Assembly (NCBI GenBank): GCA_018676385.1
Contig: JABHEX010000351.1
Coordinates: 1 to 7,080, forward strand
Direction: 5' to 3'
From: Akkermansiaceae bacterium
Lineage (GTDB): Bacteria; Verrucomicrobiota; Verrucomicrobiia; Verrucomicrobiales; Akkermansiaceae
DNA length: 7,080 nt
Shown here: one piece after another, positions 1 through 6,067 of the stretch
Layout of the letters: each line of letters begins with the position of its first letter
Numbering within the stretch: the first letter of the stretch is position 1
Position numbers and translations under genes: made by a program
The notes under the pieces: model-generated
What the model saw: the letters and a program-made list of their open reading frames with translations, nothing else
Told to the model about the DNA's origin: nothing
Database searches by the model: none

Positions 1-2633
1 GGTGTGTCTTTATTGGTGGATTGACCGTTGAAAATCTTGTTTAGGGCTGTGAAGTGCTTTTGTGTGGCGGGGTCGCTGTTTGCTTTGAGGACGAGTTTGT
101 CCCAGCCAGCGGGTGCTTTGGCGGTTTTCTTGCCCGCGAGCACTTGGTGGACGATGGCGATGAAACGCGAGACCTGTTTAGGGTCGGTGAGTTGGTTCGC
201 GTGCTCGACCGCTTTGTCCAGATCCTTGCGGGCCGCATACCAGAAAACGGAGTTACGGAACTCGGGGAGTTTACTCTCACGCGCGATAGCGAGTGCGTAG
301 TCGATGTCCTGATCGGCAAATTGCGCGTAGGCGAACCAGATCATTTTCGGGATGAACTGGTCGTCGGCATCTTCTTGACGCATGGCTAACAAACGCAAAA
401 GTCCTTTGGCGATTTTTGGGTCGATGCGGTGTTGGCAGGCACCTGCGAGAGCTAAGCGCACCCGTGCCGATGTGTCAGTGCGTGCGAGGGTTGCTAGGGC
501 GTTTTGAAACTCGGATGAAAAAGCATGTTCCTGCTCCGTGATGTAATGCACTGCCAGTGTGCGGATTGTTTCTTCAGGGCTGCGCAGTAGTTTCTGATAC
601 GTCTTTTTGGTAATGCCATTGATCCCATAGAGCGCCACTAAGGCACGGTGGCGATGAGGATTTTGAGGGTGAAAAAATTGTTCGGCTAAGATGTTTGCAG
701 TAGCAGAATCGAGTCGGTTATTCACGGCGCGCTGCCTCAACTGGTGCTGTGCCATGCGGGCAAACCATTCGTTTTTGTGACTGAGGTAATCGATAAGTCC
801 AGCGTCGGACACCTTGGTAAGATCGACTTTGACTGGGCGGTAGTTTTGCCTCCACGCCATGCGGTAGATACGGCCGTTGGTGCGATCCCAGATGGCGTGA
901 TTGTTAGAATGGCATTGCTGGGTATCGTGCCAATCGATGGAATACACGGCGCCATCGGGGCCATACTTGAGGTCGACGGCGAGGTAGTGTTTGTCTGGGG
1001 CGTAGAGCTGGTCGTTCCCCTCACTTTCGGCGCGGTATCCGGAGTCGGTAAGGGTGAGTATTTCCCGGTTCATCTGGTGGCCATGGAGGTTGTGGGTGAA
1101 GAGATTCCCCCGGTATTGCTCTGGCCAGTTGTCACCGAGATAAATCATGGTGCCGACGTGTGAGTGACCGCCGTAGATTGCTCGAGAGCCAGGCTTGCCA
1201 GCGCCGCCTTCGCCGTGACCATATGCAGAGACGGAGCGTATCAGATTTGAGTGCGGCACGGTCACATTGTTCCATCCGCTTTTTGCGGTGGCGATGAACG
1301 GGCGGTGGTTTTTGTTATCCTGTGTCCAGTAATGACCATCACGGATGACTTGGGAAACGGGACCGAGTCCCCATGAGGAGCGGCAGTGGGTCATGAACAT
1401 GGCGCCGTCGGGGTGGTAGTCTAATCCCCATTGGTTAGATCCGCCGTGTGCGTATATCTCGAACTTGCGAGTGACCGGATGGAAGCGCCACACTCCGGCT
1501 TTGACAAGGGTTCGTTTGTCTTTGGGAGTGCCGGGTTTGCCGACGTAGGAGTCATTAAAAACACCGTGGCAGCCGTAGAGCCAGCCGTCGTGCCCCCACA
1601 TGAAGCTGTTGGGTGTTTCGTGGGTGTCCTTGAGATCCCAGCCGTCTAACAAAACCTTCACCGGTCCGTCGGGCTGGTCGTCGCCATTGGCGTCGGGTAT
1701 AAAGAGTAGGTGAGGGGCGGCACCCACAAACACACCACCATAACCAATTTCAAAGCCACTGACAAGATTGAGTTTGTCAGCAAAGATTTTTTTGGTTTCA
1801 AAACTGCCATTGCCATCGCTGTCTTCCAGGATGACGAGTCGGTCTTGTCCCTTGCCGTCTTTTTGTCGGTGTGGGTAGGCAAGGGCTTCGGCAAGCCAGA
1901 TGCGTCCTTTGGCATCGAAGGTGAAAGCGATGGGTTGGCGGATATCTGGCTCGCTGGCGATGAGATCGACCTGAAACCCCTTGGGCACATACATGGAGCG
2001 GACGGTGCTGTTTTTGGCATCACCTGGATTGGGGGTGAGGTGCTTGAGGAGAGGGCTACTACTGATTCTTCTCGGCTTGATGGGCGGGCGCGATTGATGG
2101 AACTGGAAGTCATCGTAGTTGATGTGCCCCCAGCCGATTTTAACTTCATCGACGAGTCGGATGGATATTTTTTCACCTTGGTGTTTGCGTAAATCTACCA
2201 CGACGCGGCTCATGTTTTCGCGATTGTGTCCGTGTGCCTGGAAGAGTTTTTTTCCTGATGTGGTATTGAGGATTTCGACCCGCGTTCCTTTGTGATATCC
2301 TCCCCCGATCAGAAACGATGCCCATGGGTGAGTTACCTTAAAAGGATCAGAAGTGAGGGTACCCGTGCCGGTATCTGATCGGGATGGCTCGTAGCCCCCG
2401 ATCCAATGATTGCCGACGTGCTGGCTGGCTGCGCTGGATCGGCGTGGGGCTACGGTGTCGCCTTTTACGGGTTGGCCATTCCAGGCATCACCCGTGGCAG
2501 TCCAGCCGGTGAGGTTACCGGTTTCGAGTCCCAGGTTGTCATGAGCCTGCACGGAGATGCTAGACAGTGAGAAAATGAATAGTGTGAAAAAAATAATAGG
2601 CCTCGATGAGGGCTGTGAAATGAGATAGATCAT
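1..2633 (-). CDS. PVC-type membrane-bound dehydrogenase, secreted (partial, C-terminus beyond left edge)
   Basis: An uninterrupted minus-strand frame of 877 codons starts at ATG 2633 and runs off the left edge. Residues 1-30 form a signal peptide (hydrophobic IIFFTLFIFSL, cleavage likely after SVQA), which supports this start; the next in-frame stop upstream is at 2707-2709. Residues about 31-178 look like a beta-sandwich module (GLETGNLTGW, GNHWIGGYE, GTLTSDPF, WGHINYDDFQF) similar to segments beside carbohydrate-active domains. Residues about 206-600 match the Planctomycete/Verrucomicrobia dehydrogenase-like beta-propeller (VPKGFQVDLIASEP, FDAKGRIWLAEALAYP, WGHDGWLYGCHGVF, NLFTHNLHGHQMNRE, LKYGPDGAVYSIDW, GRIYR). 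From about 605 onward it is helical and HEAT-like. Family members usually end in a cytochrome c-like CxxCH domain; none is present in the visible part, so that domain would lie outside the window. Role inferred: periplasmic or surface oxidation of an unknown, perhaps sugar-like, substrate. The family call is firm, the substrate unknown. Confidence 0.9.
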   Translation of the reverse strand, partial: MIYLISQPSSRPIIFFTLFIFSLSSISVQAHDNLGLETGNLTGWTATGDAWNGQPVKGDTVAPRRSSAASQHVGNHWIGGYEPSRSDTGTGTLTSDPFKVTHPWASFLIGGGYHKGTRVEILNTTSGKKLFQAHGHNRENMSRVVVDLRKHQGEKISIRLVDEVKIGWGHINYDDFQFHQSRPPIKPRRISSSPLLKHLTPNPGDAKNSTVRSMYVPKGFQVDLIASEPDIRQPIAFTFDAKGRIWLAEALAYPHRQKDGKGQDRLVILEDSDGNGSFETKKIFADKLNLVSGFEIGYGGVFVGAAPHLLFIPDANGDDQPDGPVKVLLDGWDLKDTHETPNSFMWGHDGWLYGCHGVFNDSYVGKPGTPKDKRTLVKAGVWRFHPVTRKFEIYAHGGSNQWGLDYHPDGAMFMTHCRSSWGLGPVSQVIRDGHYWTQDNKNHRPFIATAKSGWNNVTVPHSNLIRSVSAYGHGEGGAGKPGSRAIYGGHSHVGTMIYLGDNWPEQYRGNLFTHNLHGHQMNREILTLTDSGYRAESEGNDQLYAPDKHYLAVDLKYGPDGAVYSIDWHDTQQCHSNNHAIWDRTNGRIYRMAWRQNYRPVKVDLTKVSDAGLIDYLSHKNEWFARMAQHQLRQRAVNNRLDSATANILAEQFFHPQNPHRHRALVALYGINGITKKTYQKLLRSPEETIRTLAVHYITEQEHAFSSEFQNALATLARTDTSARVRLALAGACQHRIDPKIAKGLLRLLAMRQEDADDQFIPKMIWFAYAQFADQDIDYALAIARESKLPEFRNSVFWYAARKDLDKAVEHANQLTDPKQVSRFIAIVHQVLAGKKTAKAPAGWDKLVLKANSDPATQKHFTALNKIFNGQSTNKDT

Positions 2634-2684
2634 GCTTACGAATGGAAATGGACGGATTGTTTCTACTGATTTCGATGAAATATG

Positions 2685-2725
2685 TATTGGCGTATAGCGA
2701 CAAAATTTATGATCAATACGCCATT
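2685..2725 (-). promoter_or_regulatory. Shared 41-bp element, copy upstream of the dehydrogenase gene
   Basis: Read on the minus strand, this segment matches 3517-3557 on the plus strand at 35 of 41 positions without gaps. Conserved blocks in order are AATGGCGTA, ATCATAAA, TTTGTC, CTAT and CCAATA. It ends 51 nt before the dehydrogenase ATG and begins just after the regulator stop codon. Conservation in non-coding DNA at the same relative place before two different genes suggests a common promoter/operator, probably bound by the AraC-type regulator between them. The similarity is seen directly; the function is inferred. Confidence 0.65.
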
Positions 2726-2730
2726 GATCA
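2710..2730. repeat. Perfect inverted repeat TGATCAAT-5-ATTGATCA at the regulator stop codon
   Basis: Arms 2710-2717 and 2723-2730 are exact reverse complements around a 5-nt spacer. The right arm is also part of a self-palindrome, ATTGATCAAT, at 2723-2732, so TGATCAAT recurs as a direct repeat 15 bp apart (2710-2717 and 2725-2732). The regulator stop codon (2728-2730) is inside it. On the minus strand the stem is followed by TAAATTTTG, too weak a T-run for a confident terminator. It overlaps the shared 41-bp element, so an operator role is at least as likely as termination. Confidence 0.5.
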
Positions 2731-3510
2731 ATGCAGTTTTTCACGCTCACCAAACCTTCGTGGGGTGGTGCCCGTGTGTTTGCGGAATTGAAGTGTGAAT
2801 GAGCTCTGGTCGTAGAAACCTAATTCCAGTGCAAGTTCTGATAAGTTGAGGTCACCTTTGCGAAGCGCCTCACAGGCTGCCTGTACTCGCGTCTTGATAA
2901 GGAACTGTTGCGGGGTGATTCCGTAGTAGTCTTTAAACTTGCGACCGAATTGCCTGAGAGAGAGGTTTGCGATGGCTGCCAGGTCTCCAATAGCAATGGA
3001 TTCTTTGAAGTTTTTCCTGAGGTGATCAATCGCTGGAGCCAGATGTTCGTAGGCGGGTAATCCATCGTGACCGATTTTTGACTTGTGGCTCTTGATCATG
3101 CCCATGACTCCGATGACTTTATCCGTTTTTGAAAATACGGGTAGCTTGTGCGCAATATACCAGTCGGGCAGACCTTGCTGGTTGAAGAATGTCTCGATGA
3201 TGTTGGGTTTGGCTTGTCCGCTATCCATCACTTCGAAGTCATCCTTACGAAAGTTGTCCGCCATGGTAGCTGGGAATAGATCGTAGTCGGTTTGCCCCAG
3301 GAGTTCGTCTTCACTTTTCATACCAAAGCGCGACAAGAAACAAGCGTTGCCACGCATAAGAAAACCTTCCCGGTCTTTGGCAAAAATGGACACGCCGGGA
3401 AGATAGTCAAAGAACCTCTCAAAGCCACGATGAGGATCTGCATGTGCCATCCATTGTTGTTTGCGTTTGAGATGTCGGGCTGTTTTCATAGATCTGTTAT
3501 CATAATCCAT
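2728..3510 (-). CDS. PAS domain-containing AraC/XylR-type transcriptional regulator
   Basis: A complete 260-aa protein. Residues about 28-140 form a PAS fold (FDYLPGVSIFAKDREGFLMRGN, LGQTDYDLFP, the GLPDWYIAHKLPV strand, KVIGVMGMI), likely sensing a small molecule or redox cue in the cytoplasm. Residues about 158-258 are an AraC-type DNA-binding domain with two helix-turn-helix units: IGDLAAIANLSLRQFGRKFK (about 174-193) and LSELALELGFYDQSSFTLQF (about 223-242), followed by TGTTPRRF. This PAS plus AraC layout is common in Verrucomicrobia and Planctomycetes and differs from classical XylR, which has a LacI-like sensor. It lies 94 nt ahead of the dehydrogenase start on the same strand and is divergent from the oxidoreductase, so both are natural targets. 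ATG 3510 is used; a second ATG at codon 8 (3489) is possible, and neither has a clear ribosome-binding site. The ligand is unknown. Confidence 0.92.
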   Translation of the reverse strand: MDYDNRSMKTARHLKRKQQWMAHADPHRGFERFFDYLPGVSIFAKDREGFLMRGNACFLSRFGMKSEDELLGQTDYDLFPATMADNFRKDDFEVMDSGQAKPNIIETFFNQQGLPDWYIAHKLPVFSKTDKVIGVMGMIKSHKSKIGHDGLPAYEHLAPAIDHLRKNFKESIAIGDLAAIANLSLRQFGRKFKDYYGITPQQFLIKTRVQAACEALRKGDLNLSELALELGFYDQSSFTLQFRKHTGTTPRRFGEREKLH

Positions 3511-3535
3511 CTGTCAAATGGCGTAGTTATCATAA
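3496..3535. repeat. Direct repeat GTTATCATAA x2, 30 bp apart, at the regulator start
   Basis: The 10-mer GTTATCATAA occurs exactly at 3496-3505, inside the first codons of the regulator, and at 3526-3535, in the divergent intergenic region. The spacing is 30 bp start to start, close to three helical turns. The core TTATCATAA is nearly its own reverse complement (TTAT-C-ATAA). A related 10-mer, TTGATCATAA (8 of 10), occupies the equivalent place in the other shared element (2707-2716, minus strand). AraC-family proteins usually bind paired direct half-sites, so this could be the regulator's binding and autoregulation site. Binding is inferred, not shown. Confidence 0.5.
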
Positions 3536-3557
3536 AATTTGTCTCTATTCTCCAATA
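3517..3557 (+). promoter_or_regulatory. Shared 41-bp element, copy upstream of the Gfo/Idh/MocA gene
   Basis: This is the plus-strand partner of 2685-2725, 35 of 41 positions identical: AATGGCGTA 3517-3525, ATCATAAA 3529-3536, TTTGTC 3538-3543, CTAT 3545-3548, CCAATA 3552-3557. It fills half of the 81-bp divergent gap between the regulator start (3510) and the oxidoreductase start (3592), and ends 34 nt before the latter. A TTGTCT or TATTCT hexamer could serve as a promoter box, but no textbook -35/-10 pair at 17 bp is evident, which fits an activator-dependent promoter. Confidence 0.65.
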
Positions 3558-3591
3558 AAAATGAATGCCACATGTTTAGTGTCACCCACCA

Positions 3592-4725
3592 ATGGCTAAG
3601 ACATCACAGCAACCCATTCGTATCGGCATCGCAGGCCTTGGCTTTGGCGCCGAGTTTATCCCGATCTATCAACGTCATTCCGGTGCAGAAATGGCCGCCA
3701 TTTGTCAAAGAAATGAAGCCAGCTTAAATGAGGTGGGCGACCAGTTTGGCGTGGATAAACGCTACACGTCTTACGAGGAAATGTTGGCTACTCCAGATAT
3801 CGATGCCGTTCATATTAATACCCCAATTCCTCTCCATGGTCAGCAAACGATTCAGGCGCTGAAGGCCGGCAAGCATGTAGCTTGCACGGTGCCGATGGCG
3901 ACCAGCATCGAAGAATGTGAGGAAATTTGCCGACTGGTGAAGGAAACCGGATTAAAATACATGATGATGGAAACGGTGGTTTACAGCCGTGAGTTTCTTT
4001 TTATCAAAGACCTCTACGAAAAAGGTGAGCTGGGTCGCTTGCAGTTTATCCAAGGCAGCCACCAGCAGGACATGGATGGCTGGCCGAACTACTGGCCAGG
4101 GCTTCCTCCGATGCATTATGCCACACACTGTGTCGGGCCTGTATTGGGATTGACTCGTGCCAAGGCTGAATCGGTAACGTGTATTGGCTCCGGTCGTATC
4201 CGGGACGAATTGATTGAGCACTATGGCTCACCGTTTGCCATCGAAACGGCGCAGATTAAGTTCAAGGACTCCGATGTCCATGGACAAGTGCTGCGCTCTC
4301 TATTTGATACGGCACGCCAGTATCGTGAAAGTTTCGAGGTTTACGGATCGGAGAAAAGTGTCGAGTGGCCGCTCATCGAGCATGAGCCACTTGTAGTTCA
4401 TACCGCCAAAAAACCAGAGCCCGAGATTCCCGAAAAAGTGGAATGCCCAGACTTCGCGCATCTTCTTCCCGATGAGATAGCCCCCTTTACCACAGGTGGA
4501 GTGTTTGGTGGTGATGACGGTGAAGACCATCTATCGTTCACGCAGGGGGCGGGGCATGGAGGCTCTCATCCGCACCTGGTGCATGAATTTGTGTCGGCTC
4601 TTTGCGATCAACGTCATCCATTCCCAAATGCTGCCGAGTCTGCGAACTGGACTTGCACTGGCATTCTTGCTCACGAATCGGCGATGGAGGGTGGAGCGAC
4701 CAAGGAGTTACCTGAATTCAGCTAA
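3592..4725 (+). CDS. Gfo/Idh/MocA family oxidoreductase with atypical active-site segment
   Basis: A complete 377-aa protein. The N-terminal Rossmann fold is shown by RIGIAGLGFGAEF (glycine-rich loop G15-A20) and by the later strand DAVHINTPIPLHGQQTIQALKAGKHV, typical of NAD(P)-dependent sugar or inositol dehydrogenases of this superfamily. At the position where the family normally has E-K-P, with the lysine in catalysis and cofactor binding, this protein reads CTVPMA (T99-V100-P101), so the lysine is a valine. The C-terminal part keeps a His-rich substrate region (HYATHCVGP, H175 and H179) and ends with GAGHGGSHPHLVHEF (H322, H326, H328). No signal peptide, so cytoplasmic. It is divergent from the AraC-type regulator and carries the shared upstream element. 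No Shine-Dalgarno motif precedes ATG 3592, but the Rossmann strand starts nine residues in, so the start is about right. Substrate not identifiable. Confidence 0.9.
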   Translation: MAKTSQQPIRIGIAGLGFGAEFIPIYQRHSGAEMAAICQRNEASLNEVGDQFGVDKRYTSYEEMLATPDIDAVHINTPIPLHGQQTIQALKAGKHVACTVPMATSIEECEEICRLVKETGLKYMMMETVVYSREFLFIKDLYEKGELGRLQFIQGSHQQDMDGWPNYWPGLPPMHYATHCVGPVLGLTRAKAESVTCIGSGRIRDELIEHYGSPFAIETAQIKFKDSDVHGQVLRSLFDTARQYRESFEVYGSEKSVEWPLIEHEPLVVHTAKKPEPEIPEKVECPDFAHLLPDEIAPFTTGGVFGGDDGEDHLSFTQGAGHGGSHPHLVHEFVSALCDQRHPFPNAAESANWTCTGILAHESAMEGGATKELPEFS

Positions 4726-4878
4726 GTGCCATTAGGTGGCCTGCACGATTCATGGAATCGAGTTTGTGTGACAGGGACAAATATATGGCGAAAAAATCTA
4801 TCCCCATCTACATATGTCAAATCCACATTTTCAAATCAATGAGGATGGATAGTTTGGCTGAGACGATTGTATAAAAAA
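4726..4878. other. Convergent intergenic region, no clear terminator
   Basis: This 153-bp gap separates the converging ends of the oxidoreductase and the Dabb gene, where a two-way terminator would be expected. Only weak structures are visible: GCCA/TGGC around TTAGG just after the oxidoreductase stop, TTTGT/ACAAA at 4763-4781, and CTATCC/GGATAG arms about 40 nt apart. None has a GC-rich stem followed by a T-run. On the minus strand six T's directly follow the Dabb stop codon without a strong preceding stem. No small gene is recognisable here. Confidence 0.5.
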
Positions 4879-5274
4879 TCAGTTTTTCTTTGCCGTGAAA
4901 TCGAATACCAGCACCTTGTCGAGACTTGGGAGTAGCAGCTTCACAAACGCTTTGTGGGCGGGATGAGGGATATAGACGTCAAGTCCGGCCTGATCCTTAA
5001 AGGTGACGATGAAGCAGTGAGTGAAACCCTGGTTTTTGTTCTCTTTGCCGACATTGGCCCCCCACTCATAGTCGGTGATGGTGTTGATTTTTTTCGGTAG
5101 TGCTGAAAAAGCTGTTTCGATAGCGGTAACTTGCTCCTTGGTGGCGTCGTCTTTAAACTTAAACATCACCACGTGACGGAACGGTGCGGCCTCGGCGGCT
5201 TTTTCTTTGTGGTGATCGGCGTACAGGACGGCGCTGAGAATTAAGCTAATAGCGAGAGTGGCGATGGTTTTCAT
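4879..5274 (-). CDS. Exported Dabb (stress-responsive A/B barrel) domain protein
   Basis: A 131-aa protein. The frame can be extended upstream to a TTG at 5319, but ATG 5274 is preferred because it begins directly with a signal peptide (MKTIATLAISLILSAVLYA, cleavage likely before DHHKEK). After an acidic/lysine linker, residues about 32-127 match the Dabb fold: FRHVVMFKFKDDATKEQVTAIETAFSALP, then a central strand GFTHCFIVTFKDQAGLDVYIPHPAHKAFV, whose H34 and HPAH (104-107) are typical conserved positions. The family forms small dimeric alpha+beta barrels, some of which are enzymes and many of unknown role; exported copies are frequent in Planctomycetes and Verrucomicrobia. It is divergent from the SOUL gene with a 208-bp gap. 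Family call good, function unknown. Confidence 0.88.
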   Translation of the reverse strand: MKTIATLAISLILSAVLYADHHKEKAAEAAPFRHVVMFKFKDDATKEQVTAIETAFSALPKKINTITDYEWGANVGKENKNQGFTHCFIVTFKDQAGLDVYIPHPAHKAFVKLLLPSLDKVLVFDFTAKKN

Positions 5275-5482
5275 GAGATCTTGAGTATTGGAAAATAAAT
5301 ACCGACCGACGAGCCTCAATTTATCAAGAAAATGATGTGCTCATATCACGCAGGCCACTAGCATAGGATCTCATCATCAAGCTACACGTCAAAATCCCAA
5401 AATATAGACAAATTATTGACATAGAGGGTTCTTAGGTCACTCTAGCTCTGTTCGTCAAGTTATTGTATAACACACCCAAGCC
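5275..5482. promoter_or_regulatory. Divergent intergenic region with candidate promoter elements
   Basis: This 208-bp gap must hold the promoters of the Dabb gene (leftward) and the SOUL-photolyase pair (rightward). A consensus -35 hexamer TTGACA is at 5416-5421, but the sequence 17 bp on (ACTCTA, 5439-5444) is a poor -10 and TCTAGC lies 19 bp on. A better -10-like TATAAC is at 5466-5471, only 11 nt before the SOUL ATG and without a matching -35; it would give an almost leaderless transcript. No leftward promoter is convincing. No gene or riboswitch is recognisable. Confidence 0.35.
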
Positions 5483-6061
5483 ATGATAAGACTCCTCCTC
5501 CCCGCCCTAATCGCCGTATTTTCCCTCTCTGCTCAAGCTGAAGTCAACGCCATAGAGCCCAAATACGTTGCAGAGTCCCCCCTCCCCAAGGGTTGGCCGA
5601 CACCAGGGCCGTATAACAAGGTCACCGTCAAAGAATTCCCCGCCTACCGAGCTGCTTATACCAGCGGTAAGGCCAAGTCGTTTGCTTTTTGGCGACTCTT
5701 TCGCCACATAAAAAGCAAGGATATCCCAATGACCTCGCCCGTAGAGATGGGTATGGAACAAAAGGGTGATAAGATGACCATGAATTCCATGGGATTCCTC
5801 TACCAACACAGAGGAGTTGGCAAAGCAGGCTTAGACTCAAATAAGATTGATGTGCGTGACGTGCCTGCCATGAAAACTCTCAGCTATACGTGGCAAGGCA
5901 AAAATAACAGCCGCATGATGAAAACAGCACAAAAGGCCATCGCGGCCGAACTGGAAAAACGTGGTATCAAGAGCGATCACTATCGCGTGCTCGGCTATAA
6001 CGGCCCAGGAGTCGCTAATAGCAAAAAGACATGGGAGTTGGTCGCTGTGTTACCCAAATAA
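5483..6061 (+). CDS. SOUL family haem-binding protein, exported
   Basis: A complete 192-aa protein. Residues 1-19 (MIRLLLPALIAVFSLSAQA) are a clear signal peptide, so the product acts outside the cytoplasm and ATG 5483 is well supported. Residues about 44-192 match the SOUL/HBP family: YNKVTVKEFPAYRAAYT, FWRLFRHIKSKDIPMTSPVEM (hallmark IPMTSP at 81-86), a central strand with VPAMKTLSYTWQG, and the C-terminal GYNGPG (171-176) followed by KKTWELVAVL. Family members bind haem or tetrapyrroles non-covalently with low conservation of the ligand residue; binding here is inferred from family. Its stop is 6 nt before the photolyase ATG, so the two are probably co-transcribed. Length is typical. Function beyond tetrapyrrole binding is unknown. 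Confidence 0.92.
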   Translation: MIRLLLPALIAVFSLSAQAEVNAIEPKYVAESPLPKGWPTPGPYNKVTVKEFPAYRAAYTSGKAKSFAFWRLFRHIKSKDIPMTSPVEMGMEQKGDKMTMNSMGFLYQHRGVGKAGLDSNKIDVRDVPAMKTLSYTWQGKNNSRMMKTAQKAIAAELEKRGIKSDHYRVLGYNGPGVANSKKTWELVAVLPK

Positions 6062-6067
6062 ATCGTC

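Noticed and set aside
54..1163. Plus-strand open frames at 54-389 and 744-1163
   Set aside because: They are antisense to the HEAT-like and propeller parts of the dehydrogenase and resemble no known family.
1568..1580. Cys-His pair (YGCHGVF) in the dehydrogenase as a haem-binding site
   Set aside because: A c-type haem site needs CxxCH; this is a lone CH within the propeller, and the family's haem domain is expected at the C-terminus outside the window.
1658..2192. Overlapping open frames of 160-172 codons on both strands inside the dehydrogenase region
   Set aside because: They lie within the continuous 877-codon dehydrogenase frame, which has clear family motifs throughout; the alternative frames give low-complexity, Ser/Thr/Pro-rich or motif-free proteins and are shadows.
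4798..4851. CTATCC / GGATAG inverted arms between the two converging genes
   Set aside because: Six-bp arms separated by about 40 nt, with shifted flanking matches and no T-run, are too weak to call a terminator or repeat.
5275..5319. Longer Dabb protein starting from TTG 5319
   Set aside because: The extra 15 residues would precede a typical signal peptide that begins with its own ATG at 5274; a rare start and buried signal are less likely.
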